A stretch of DNA of 13,527 nucleotides. Origin: SAR86 cluster bacterium (GTDB taxonomy: Bacteria; Pseudomonadota; Gammaproteobacteria; Magnimaribacterales; D2472). Every line of letters begins with the position of its first letter. Within the stretch, counting starts at the first letter, position 1. This document shows, in pieces, positions 1-6,416 of this stretch. The stretch is taken from NCBI GenBank assembly GCA_016779505.1, contig JADHNM010000028.1, forward strand, positions 1-13,527, in the 5' to 3' direction. The position numbers were made by a program, and so were the translations under genes. Below the pieces are notes generated by a model. The model made no database searches and was not told the DNA's origin. It worked only from the letters and a program-made list of their open reading frames with translations.

Positions 1-1083
1 GCCTTCATCATTTCTAATAATCTTAATCTGCTTAAAAAAATTAAAGGTGAGATCTCAAATCAAATGGGTAACTTAGCTAGGCAGAATGTCCTATCCCAAA
101 GTATCAAAAACGTTTTATTAATTAAGGCTAAATCTTTCAAAGATTCTATCTGTTTAATAAATGAATGCGCTCCTGAGCACCTTATTTTATTAGATGATGA
201 TTATTCAAAATACCTTGTACAGATTAACAACGCAGGATCAATTTTTTGTGGAGCGTTAAGCCCAGAATCATTTGGTGACTATTCTTCTGGTTCAAATCAT
301 GTATTGCCAACTAATGGGCAAGCAAAAGTTCACTCAGGGTTAAGTGTTAGCGATTTCGGGAAGCATATAAGTGTTCAAACAGCCTCTGCGGAAGGCTTTA
401 ACAATCTCAAGGATACTGTAATTGAAATGGCTCGAGCAGAAACTTTAGATGGACATCAGCAAGCGGTTAAAATACGAGAAGATATTGCATCAAAGAAAGC
501 AGTGTCTAGAAGCTATAGCGAAATCAGAAAAACGAATGAAACTAATATATATATCAACTTAAATCTTGATGGTTCAGGTAATTATAATATTCAAACCGGT
601 TTAAATTATTTAGACCATCTTTTAGAGCAATTTTCAAAACATGGCTCTATAGATTTAAATTTAACCTGCTTGGGTGATTTAGAAATAGACGAACATCATA
701 CTATTGAGGATATTGCCATTGCCTTAGGCACAGCAATAAACAATGCTCTTGGAGATAGAATTGGGATAGCGCGATATGCATCAAGTGAAATCTTGGTTAT
801 GGATGAGGTCAAAAGTCTCGTGAGTATAGATTTAAGCTCTAGAAGATACCTCAATTTTAAGTGTTCAAAATTAAGAGATTATGTTGGCGACTTTCCAACA
901 GAAATGTTTGAACATTTTTTTATATCTTTAATTAATTCAATCGCAATGACATGTCATATCGAGACAACTGGTAAAAATTCACATCATTTGCTTGAAGCTA
1001 CATTTAAAACCTTTGCTCGATGTTTGAAGTCAGCTGTAGTGATCGAATCAACATCATCTTCGTCCACAAAAGGGATTTTATGA
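1..1083 (+). CDS. hisDB: HisD-HisB fusion: histidinol dehydrogenase C-terminal part joined to imidazoleglycerol-phosphate dehydratase (5' truncated)
   Basis: The frame is open from base 1, and the residues before the ATG at 64 still look like HisD, so the gene starts outside the window. Numbering from that ATG, residues 1-140 are the end of histidinol dehydrogenase (EC 1.1.1.23). APEHL at 36-40 carries the Glu/His acid-base pair (E326/H327 in E. coli). GDYSSGSNHVLPT at 71-83 carries the Zn ligand Asp360 and His367 equivalents. AETLDGH at 125-131 carries Glu414 and the Zn ligand His419. After a linker of about 10 residues, 150-339 are a complete IGP dehydratase (EC 4.2.1.19), with LDHLLEQFSKHG (183-194), DEHHTIED (209-216), MDE (246-248), EHFF (283-286), GKNSHHLLEATFK (303-315) and a normal STKGIL end. 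No stop or frame break separates the halves. hisC and the HisB-N phosphatase domain are absent. The stop overlaps the hisH start (ATGA). An in-frame GTG at 502 could give separate HisB. Confidence 0.93.
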   Translation, partial: AFIISNNLNLLKKIKGEISNQMGNLARQNVLSQSIKNVLLIKAKSFKDSICLINECAPEHLILLDDDYSKYLVQINNAGSIFCGALSPESFGDYSSGSNHVLPTNGQAKVHSGLSVSDFGKHISVQTASAEGFNNLKDTVIEMARAETLDGHQQAVKIREDIASKKAVSRSYSEIRKTNETNIYINLNLDGSGNYNIQTGLNYLDHLLEQFSKHGSIDLNLTCLGDLEIDEHHTIEDIAIALGTAINNALGDRIGIARYASSEILVMDEVKSLVSIDLSSRRYLNFKCSKLRDYVGDFPTEMFEHFFISLINSIAMTCHIETTGKNSHHLLEATFKTFARCLKSAVVIESTSSSSTKGIL

Positions 1084-1679
1084 CAGTAGCAATTATTGAT
1101 TGTGGGGGCGCAAATCTTCGGTCAGTTCAAAGAGCCGTTGAGCTTAGAAGCATGAAAACTATTATTACAAATAATAAAGATGTTGTATCAAATGCTTCGT
1201 TTGTTATTTTACCCGGTGTTGGCTCAGCTAGCAGTGTTATGAATAGCCTTAAATCTAATAGTCTTATACCAACTATCAAAAATCTAACTCAACCGGTTCT
1301 TGGAATTTGCATTGGCATGCATGTACTTTTTGATCATTCTGAGGAACATGACACAGAATGTATGGGAATTATTGCAGGAAATATCAAGAAATTTAAACCT
1401 GACATAAATATTAAGGTTCCACAGATGGGATGGAATAAAGTTACCTTTAATGATAGTAATAAAAACAAACTTGATGACTACTACTATTTTGCTAACAGTT
1501 ATTACTCTCCAATTTCTAATTATGCTTTAGCTACAGCAGATTATAGCTTGCCCTATTCAGCTGCTGTTCAATCAAATAACTTTTATGGATGCCAATTTCA
1601 TCCCGAAAAATCGTCACTAGCGGGCCAAAAATTTCTAGATTATTTCTTTAATTACAATGAAAATATTACCAGCTATTGA
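1080..1679 (+). CDS. hisH: Imidazole glycerol phosphate synthase, glutamine amidotransferase subunit HisH
   Basis: This 199-residue class I glutamine amidotransferase hydrolyses glutamine and passes ammonia to HisF to make IGP and AICAR. The triad is intact: Cys77 in GICIGMH, His174 and Glu176 in CQFHPEKS. PQMGWNKV at 114-121 is the HisH-type PxMGWN motif. Several usually conserved spots differ: DCGGANLRSV replaces the common DYGxGNLxSV, GVGSASS replaces GVGAFG, GMH replaces GMQ after the catalytic Cys, and FANSYY replaces FVHSYY. The ATG at 1080 is chosen because it forms an ATGA overlap with the preceding stop and yields the canonical N-terminus. The in-frame ATG at 1020 would add 20 unrelated residues inside HisB. 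The 3' end overlaps hisA by 23 nt, which suggests translational coupling. Activity is likely because hisF follows intact. Confidence 0.95.
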   Translation: MTVAIIDCGGANLRSVQRAVELRSMKTIITNNKDVVSNASFVILPGVGSASSVMNSLKSNSLIPTIKNLTQPVLGICIGMHVLFDHSEEHDTECMGIIAGNIKKFKPDINIKVPQMGWNKVTFNDSNKNKLDDYYYFANSYYSPISNYALATADYSLPYSAAVQSNNFYGCQFHPEKSSLAGQKFLDYFFNYNENITSY

Positions 1680-2376
1680 TCTACAAAATGGTCGTTGCGT
1701 TCGATTGCTCAAAGGTGATTTCAAAGAAGTCACTGAATATAATCATGATCCTATAGCCCAAGTAAATATTTTTAAGTCTCATCAGCTTAATTACTTGCAT
1801 ATAGTTGATTTGGATGGTGCTGAGACCGGAAACCAATTAAACAAAGATGTAATTAGTAAAATTCTTGAAATTCCTGATATATCTATTCAAGTTGGTGGAG
1901 GCATTAGATCGATTCGACAGGTTGAAAATATGCTTGAAATGGGGGTGTCTAGAATTATATTAGGCACAGCTTTATTCCAAGGAAATTTTATTCAAGATCT
2001 TAAGAATAATTTTGATTCAAGTCAGATCGTGTTAGCGTTAGATTTTAAAATAATTAATGATACTCCCACTATTTATACTCATGGTTGGCAAGATAGTAGT
2101 GATATTCCGTTGTATCAGTTCTTATCAGATCAACCATTTTATTCTAATATCCTCGCCACCGATATTTCGTTAGATGGTGCAATGCAAGGACCCAGTTTTA
2201 ACATTTACAAAGATCTCTTGCATTTATTTAAATCAATAAATCTTATTGCGTCAGGTGGCATAAGGTCTCTTGATGATTTGCATACTTTAAAATCGTTGAA
2301 CATCAAGGAAGCAATTATCGGTAAAGCTATTTACGAAAAAAACATCTCATTAAGAGATCTAGCTAATGATTACTAA
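1657..2376 (+). CDS. hisA: Phosphoribosylformimino-5-aminoimidazole carboxamide ribotide isomerase HisA
   Basis: HisA catalyses the Amadori isomerisation of ProFAR to PRFAR (EC 5.3.1.16), the step between HisIE and HisH/HisF. The 239-residue product is a full (beta/alpha)8 barrel of usual length. The catalytic Asp8 lies in LPAIDLQNGRCVRL, and the catalytic acid Asp169 in ATDISLDGAMQGPS. The two phosphate-binding half-barrel motifs are VGGGIRS at 79-85 and ASGGIRSLDDL at 198-208, showing the internal duplication shared with HisF. The start lies inside the end of hisH, and the upstream bases show no clear Shine-Dalgarno sequence, so translation is probably coupled. The end overlaps hisF by 11 nt. 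Confidence 0.97.
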   Translation: MKILPAIDLQNGRCVRLLKGDFKEVTEYNHDPIAQVNIFKSHQLNYLHIVDLDGAETGNQLNKDVISKILEIPDISIQVGGGIRSIRQVENMLEMGVSRIILGTALFQGNFIQDLKNNFDSSQIVLALDFKIINDTPTIYTHGWQDSSDIPLYQFLSDQPFYSNILATDISLDGAMQGPSFNIYKDLLHLFKSINLIASGGIRSLDDLHTLKSLNIKEAIIGKAIYEKNISLRDLANDY

Positions 2377-3133
2377 AAGAATAATTCCGTGTTTGGATGT
2401 CAAAGAAGATAAGGTTGTAAAAGGTGTTCAATTTAAAAATCATAAAATTGTCGGTTCAATTTTAGACTTAGCTGAGAGGTATTCTAATGATGGTGCTGAT
2501 GAGTTAGTGTTTTACGATATTTCAGCCAGTACCAAGGGATCTATAGTAAATAGAGAGTGGGTATCAAAAATTGCTGAGGTTATTAATATTCCCTTTTGTG
2601 TTGCTGGTGGGATTAAAACTTTAGATGATGCTAAAGAAATATTAAACCTAGGAGCTGACAAAATTTCGATTAATACCCCCGCTCTAGTTAATCCAAAATT
2701 AATAAAAGAATTGAGCGATGAATTTGGGTCGCAGTGTGTAGTGATAGGTATGGATGTCAAAATTATTGATAATGAAGCTTACCTTTTTGCAAAAACTGGT
2801 AATGAGAAAACTGCTTATTCAACAGATATTTTAGCAAGCAATTGGCTGGTTAAAGTGCAAGAGCTTGGTGCTGGAGAGGTTGTAATAAATGCTATGGGTC
2901 AAGATGGGGTTCAGCAAGGCTATGATATAGATCTACTTCAAACACTTGAGAAATTTTGTTCCATTCCAATGATTGCTTCAGGCGGAGCTGGTGGGCCTCA
3001 AGACTTTATTGATGTTTTTAAGAAAACGAATGTAGATGGCGCACTAGCAGCAAGTATATTTCATAGAAATAAGTTTTCTATAGGCGAGATTAAAGAGGTT
3101 CTAAAATATAACGAAATAAATATAAGGATATGA
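2366..3133 (+). CDS. hisF: Imidazole glycerol phosphate synthase, cyclase subunit HisF
   Basis: HisF is the cyclase/lyase barrel that takes ammonia from HisH and converts PRFAR to IGP plus AICAR, which feeds back to purines. The 255-residue sequence has the catalytic Asp11 in IIPCLDV and Asp130 in IGMDVK. It also has the phosphate-binding motifs VAGGIKTLDDA (79-89), ASGGAGG and DGALAAS near the C-terminus. It is closest in detail to the gammaproteobacterial form: MGQDGVQQGYD corresponds to the E. coli MNQDGVRNGYD, and the protein ends with the typical xIRI. This marks it as the housekeeping HisF rather than an O-antigen HisF2 paralogue. A moderate AAGAG lies upstream of the ATG at 2366. Its stop overlaps the hisIE start (ATGA at 3130). 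Confidence 0.97.
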   Translation: MITKRIIPCLDVKEDKVVKGVQFKNHKIVGSILDLAERYSNDGADELVFYDISASTKGSIVNREWVSKIAEVINIPFCVAGGIKTLDDAKEILNLGADKISINTPALVNPKLIKELSDEFGSQCVVIGMDVKIIDNEAYLFAKTGNEKTAYSTDILASNWLVKVQELGAGEVVINAMGQDGVQQGYDIDLLQTLEKFCSIPMIASGGAGGPQDFIDVFKKTNVDGALAASIFHRNKFSIGEIKEVLKYNEINIRI

Positions 3134-3726
3134 AAATGATAACTTTAGATTGGAAAAAGGTAGATGGTTTAATACCAGCTATCATTCAGGATTATGAAAC
3201 ACTGGAAATTTTAATGTTGGGTTATATGAACAAAGAAGCATTAAAGATTACTCAATCATCAGGCTTTGCTACCTTTTACAGTAGAAGCCAAAAAAAAATA
3301 TGGACCAAAGGTGAGACCTCTGGAAATAAATTAGCTATTAAGAATATTCTCCATGATTGTGATAAGGATACCTTGTTAGTGTTGGCTAAAAATTCTGGAC
3401 CAACCTGCCATTTAAATAATAATTCATGCTTTCTTGATGCGCCCTCCTCGTCAAACATTACGAATGAATTAGAGCGAACAATAGATGCTAGATTTAAAGA
3501 AGGTAATATATCTTCTTATACGTATCAACTTTATAAAGAGGGAATAAAAGAAATTGCTAAAAAAGTTACGGAAGAAGCTGGTGAGGTGTCAATCTCAGCC
3601 GTAACCAATGATGGACGAGTTATCGATGAGGCGGCTGACTTGATCTATCACCTCTTAGTAATGCTAAGAAAATTAAATCTCAGTTATGACGATGTCCTTC
3701 AAGAGTTAAAAAATAGATCAAAATAA
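3130..3726 (+). CDS. hisI: Bifunctional phosphoribosyl-AMP cyclohydrolase / phosphoribosyl-ATP pyrophosphatase HisIE
   Basis: This bifunctional enzyme catalyses steps 2 and 3 of histidine synthesis. Residues 1 to about 103 are the HisI cyclohydrolase, with MLGYMNKEAL (29-38), WTKGETSGN (58-66), HDCDKD (75-80; metal Asp and Cys ligands) and GPTCHLNNNSCF (90-101; further Cys ligands). Residues 113-198 are the HisE pyrophosphohydrolase, a MazG-like helical domain with KKVTEEAGEV (144-153) and DEAADLIYHLLVML (166-179). The fused order and 198-residue length are standard for gammaproteobacteria. Two starts are possible. ATG 3130 makes an ATGA overlap with hisF, while ATG 3136 (two residues shorter) sits 8 nt after AAGG (3124-3127), a better ribosome-binding distance. 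It is the last gene of the operon, ending 1 nt from the convergent symporter stop. Confidence 0.96.
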   Translation: MKMITLDWKKVDGLIPAIIQDYETLEILMLGYMNKEALKITQSSGFATFYSRSQKKIWTKGETSGNKLAIKNILHDCDKDTLLVLAKNSGPTCHLNNNSCFLDAPSSSNITNELERTIDARFKEGNISSYTYQLYKEGIKEIAKKVTEEAGEVSISAVTNDGRVIDEAADLIYHLLVMLRKLNLSYDDVLQELKNRSK

Positions 3727-3735
3727 TCTATTTTT
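3709..3735. terminator. Candidate bidirectional terminator between hisIE and the symporter gene
   Basis: A perfect 10-bp inverted repeat pairs AAAAATAGAT (3709-3718) with ATCTATTTTT (3726-3735) across a 7-nt loop. It covers both convergent stop codons. Each strand reads an A-tract, a short stem, then a T-tract, the layout of a bidirectional intrinsic terminator. The stem is A/T-rich and so weak; function is inferred from position. Confidence 0.5.
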
Positions 3736-5392
3736 CAATTACATAGTTTGTAACTTGCTCTTTCATCTCTTTTCTAAGAATAAACAAGGCAAATAAATTT
3801 GGTATTGTTACGAGTGCAACCACTACATAGGCAATATTCCAAACAACCGTTGTATCAATAATAGCTGCAGCTATAAAACAAATTACATAGATCATTCGAT
3901 ACCAAGGAACAGCATTTTCACCAAAGATATATGCGGTAGATCGATCTCCATAATAAGACCAAGCTATAGCTGTTGAAAATGCAAATAAGAGCAACCCAAT
4001 GGCAACAATGTATTCTCCGTATTTTCCAAGAACACCTGACCCAAATGCTTTTGATGTAAGTTCAGCTGAATGTATTAAAGATTTTCCCTCAACCCTGATT
4101 GACGAATCTTTTATTTCTCCATTCTGTATTTCTAAAGATCCATCAAAAAATTCACCATTTTTATAAAAAAGAACATCTTCAGCGATAGAATTGTTATGAA
4201 AAATCGTTACATCACCCTGCTGAATTATTCCATTAACAACATCCAAATTTCCTGAGAAATTCTTAACTGCTGTTGTATCATTAGTAAAGTTTCTTGCATC
4301 AAGAATATACTTTCCGAGTTCCTCTACATCGTTTGTATTCGATTCAGAATACTGGCCTTCAAAAATTGCCATTGAGGATCTTTCAAATGTATTCTCATAT
4401 TTTTCGATCCACGCACCACTAGACAAGATAACAAGAGCAGTAACGCTGCAAACAACAATTGTATCTATAAATGGTTCTAGGATTGATACCATACCTTGCT
4501 CTACTGAATGCTCAGTTTTAGCAGATGCATGAGCGATTGGTGATGAGCCTTGTCCAGCTTCATTTGAGTACAAGCCTCTTGCAACACCTAGCTTTAAACT
4601 CATTGCAAAACTAGCTCCTAGGAAGCCTCCAGCAGCAGCAGAACCCGAAAAAACTTGAGAAAAGATAGAATGAAAAGAAGGAATAATATTTTGATAATTC
4701 TCTACTACAACCACTAAAGCTCCACCAAAATAGATTACTGCCATAAACGGAACTAACTTGCTCGCTATTTTAGCAATTCTCTTAATGCCTCCAGAGATAA
4801 TGAGCCACAACATAAATCCTAATATTAAGCCTGTCGCTAGTTTAGGAATACTGAACGTTGAATCAAGGACACTTGCAATATTATTTATTTGGGGCATGTT
4901 GCCAGAACCGATGGCGCATATCATCATCAAGGCAGCAAATAGAACTCCTGCCCATCTCTTATTAAAACTTTTTTCAATGTAATACATTGGTCCACCAGAA
5001 ATGGAGCCATCAGATAGTGTTGTTCTGTATTTATGAGCCATTGTCACTTCGACAAATTTTGTGGTCATACCAAAAATTGCGGTCACCCACATCCAAAAAA
5101 TAGCAGCGGGACCTCCAATCCATATTGCCAAAGCAACTCCGCCAATATTACCAGTCCCAACAGCACCCGACATTGCAGTTGTTAAAGCTTCAAAGGGAGT
5201 TGTCTCACCTTCAGCATCATTTTTTGCATATTTGCCAGTTACAATTCTCCAACCATGGCTAAAAAATTTAAATTGAGGGAAGCCTAAGTAGGCAGTAAAA
5301 AATATACCCGTACCTATCAGAAATGCTGGGAACCACCAAGAACCACTAAGATAGCCATCTAACAGTAACAAAAAATCATTAAAAGCAACCAT
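3728..5392 (-). CDS. Sodium/alanine-glycine symporter of the AGCS family with a large periplasmic insert
   Basis: This is an inner-membrane, cation-coupled uptake carrier for alanine or glycine (AGCS/AlsT family, LeuT-like fold). Signature segments are TTAMSGAVGTGNIGGVALAI (71-90), SGGPMYYIEK (132-141), RGLYSNEAGQGSSPIAHASA (272-291), EPFIDT (306-311) and WSYYGDR (478-484). About ten or more hydrophobic helices are visible. Family members usually have 440-490 residues; this one has 554. The excess is a hydrophilic stretch, roughly 330-442, between the helix ending VILSSGAW and the family motif AELTSKAF. It probably lies on the periplasmic side (the loop before TM8 by LeuT analogy). The insert has repeated NG/GD turns and resembles a small beta-rich domain, but I do not recognise it. 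The ATG has AAGGA upstream and follows glutaredoxin by 10 nt, which suggests co-transcription. The exact substrate is not shown by the sequence. Confidence 0.92.
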   Translation of the reverse strand: MVAFNDFLLLLDGYLSGSWWFPAFLIGTGIFFTAYLGFPQFKFFSHGWRIVTGKYAKNDAEGETTPFEALTTAMSGAVGTGNIGGVALAIWIGGPAAIFWMWVTAIFGMTTKFVEVTMAHKYRTTLSDGSISGGPMYYIEKSFNKRWAGVLFAALMMICAIGSGNMPQINNIASVLDSTFSIPKLATGLILGFMLWLIISGGIKRIAKIASKLVPFMAVIYFGGALVVVVENYQNIIPSFHSIFSQVFSGSAAAGGFLGASFAMSLKLGVARGLYSNEAGQGSSPIAHASAKTEHSVEQGMVSILEPFIDTIVVCSVTALVILSSGAWIEKYENTFERSSMAIFEGQYSESNTNDVEELGKYILDARNFTNDTTAVKNFSGNLDVVNGIIQQGDVTIFHNNSIAEDVLFYKNGEFFDGSLEIQNGEIKDSSIRVEGKSLIHSAELTSKAFGSGVLGKYGEYIVAIGLLLFAFSTAIAWSYYGDRSTAYIFGENAVPWYRMIYVICFIAAAIIDTTVVWNIAYVVVALVTIPNLFALFILRKEMKEQVTNYVIEK

Positions 5393-5399
5393 AACTCAG

Positions 5400-5404
5400 T
5401 CCTT
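5400..5404 (-). promoter_or_regulatory. Ribosome-binding site of the symporter gene
   Basis: The minus strand reads AAGGA, 7 nt before the ATG at 5392. It overlaps the last codons of the glutaredoxin gene and supports the chosen start. It is one of the few clear Shine-Dalgarno sequences in the window. Confidence 0.7.
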
Positions 5405-5633
5405 ATTTTTCAACCCATTCGATTAAATCTGTGTAACCACCTATCAACTCATTATCAGCGAAAATCTGAGGCATTGTCCTAGCATTAGGATTCCTGCTCA
5501 TCAAAACCTCAAAGACTTCGGGAATTTCTACATTGTGCTCAACATAGGCAATATCATTCTTTGTAAAGTAATGTTTAGCTTTATCACAAAAGACACAATT
5601 TGATTTAGAATATATTTCTACATTTTTTAACAT
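5403..5633 (-). CDS. grxC: Glutaredoxin (dithiol class, GrxC-like)
   Basis: This small cytoplasmic thiol-disulfide oxidoreductase uses glutathione to reduce protein disulfides or mixed disulfides. The 76-residue thioredoxin-fold protein has the active site CVFC (13-16), where CPYC is the common form. It also has TMPQIF with the cis-proline (53-58) and GGYTDL (65-70) of the glutathione-binding face. Two Cys in the active site and the short length fit class I GrxC; there is no CGFS monothiol motif. It heads a minus-strand pair with the symporter. The start is preceded by no Shine-Dalgarno sequence but by a TATAAT hexamer only 6 nt away, so the transcript may be leaderless. Only 18 nt separate it from the divergent dehydrogenase start. 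Confidence 0.93.
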   Translation of the reverse strand: MLKNVEIYSKSNCVFCDKAKHYFTKNDIAYVEHNVEIPEVFEVLMSRNPNARTMPQIFADNELIGGYTDLIEWVEK

Positions 5634-5639
5634 ATTAGG

Positions 5640-5645
5640 ATTATA
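5640..5645 (-). promoter_or_regulatory. Candidate -10 element of the glutaredoxin promoter
   Basis: The minus strand reads a consensus TATAAT ending 6 nt before the glutaredoxin ATG, so transcription would begin at or next to the start codon. No convincing -35 box is seen at 16-18 nt. The + strand reads TATAAG over nearly the same bases (5642-5647). A/T-rich DNA gives such hexamers by chance. Confidence 0.4.
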
Positions 5646-5651
5646 AGCTAA

Positions 5652-6416
5652 ATGTCATTATTTAATTTAAAAAACAAGTCATTTTTAATTACAGGTTCGT
5701 CAAAAGGTATTGGTAAATCGATTGCATTCCATGCGGCATCTCATGGAGCTCAAGTTATTATTTCAAGTAGAAAAATTGATGCATGTAAGAATACTGCAAA
5801 TGAAATAAATGATGAGCTTGGATCTGAGCTAGCTTTTCCTATTGCCGGAAATATTGCTCATGAATCAGAGCTGATAAATCTTGTTGATGAGACGAATAAA
5901 CTCCTAGGAAAAATAGATGTTTTAATTTGTAATGCTGCAACAAATCCATTTATGGGATCAATGGCCGACATTCCATCAGATGCTTTTGATAAAGTTATGA
6001 ACAACAATATTAAAGCAAATCACATATTAACTAATTTAGTTACACCTCAGATGATTGAGCGTAAGGATGGAGTTATTATAATTATCTCAAGTGTGGGCGG
6101 TACCAGAGGAAATAGCCTTATAGGGACTTATAACTTGAGCAAAGCAGCTGATATCCAAATGGTAAAAAATATTGCAGTTGAATATGGCCAGCATAATATT
6201 AGAGCTAATAGCATAGCTCCAGGGCTTATAAGAACTGATTTCGCAAAGGGTTTATGGGAAAATCCTGCCATTCACGATAGCTATACAAGCACACATCCAA
6301 TGAGAAGAATTGGAGAGCCTGAGGAGGTTGCAGGTGCAGCTATAATGCTAGCATCTGATGCAGGTAAGTACATCAATGGACAAACAATTATTATTGATGG
6401 TGGTGCTACTGCCTAG
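5652..6416 (+). CDS. Short-chain dehydrogenase/reductase, DHRS4-like, probably NADP(H)-dependent
   Basis: This is a classical SDR of 254 residues. It has the Rossmann motif TGSSKGIG (14-21), CNAATNPFMG (93-102, the NAxG position) and ISSVGG with catalytic Ser147. YNLSK supplies Tyr160 and Lys164, IAPGLIRTDF is at 188-197, and INGQTIIIDGG near the end. Arg40 after beta-strand 2 (ISSRK) favours NADP(H). The NPF after NAA and APGLIRTDFAKGLW resemble the DHRS4-type carbonyl/retinal reductase branch more than FabG; the physiological substrate cannot be read from the sequence. AGGA lies 11 nt before the ATG. It diverges from glutaredoxin and converges on holB, sharing the CTAG at 6413-6416, so it is probably transcribed alone. 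Confidence 0.9.
   Translation: MSLFNLKNKSFLITGSSKGIGKSIAFHAASHGAQVIISSRKIDACKNTANEINDELGSELAFPIAGNIAHESELINLVDETNKLLGKIDVLICNAATNPFMGSMADIPSDAFDKVMNNNIKANHILTNLVTPQMIERKDGVIIIISSVGGTRGNSLIGTYNLSKAADIQMVKNIAVEYGQHNIRANSIAPGLIRTDFAKGLWENPAIHDSYTSTHPMRRIGEPEEVAGAAIMLASDAGKYINGQTIIIDGGATA

Noticed and set aside
1020..1079. Longer hisH starting at ATG 1020
   Set aside because: The 20 extra residues lie inside HisB, match no HisH N-terminus, and the ATGA overlap at 1080 gives the canonical start.
2512..2760. Minus-strand open frame of 82 codons within hisF
   Set aside because: It is antisense to a well-supported gene, has no family features and no ribosome-binding site.
3276..3458. Minus-strand open frame of 60 codons within hisIE
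   Set aside because: It is a shadow of hisIE with no recognisable motif.
4758..5276. Plus-strand open frames opposite the symporter gene (4758-4982 and 5061-5276)
   Set aside because: Their hydrophobic look simply mirrors codons of transmembrane helices on the other strand.
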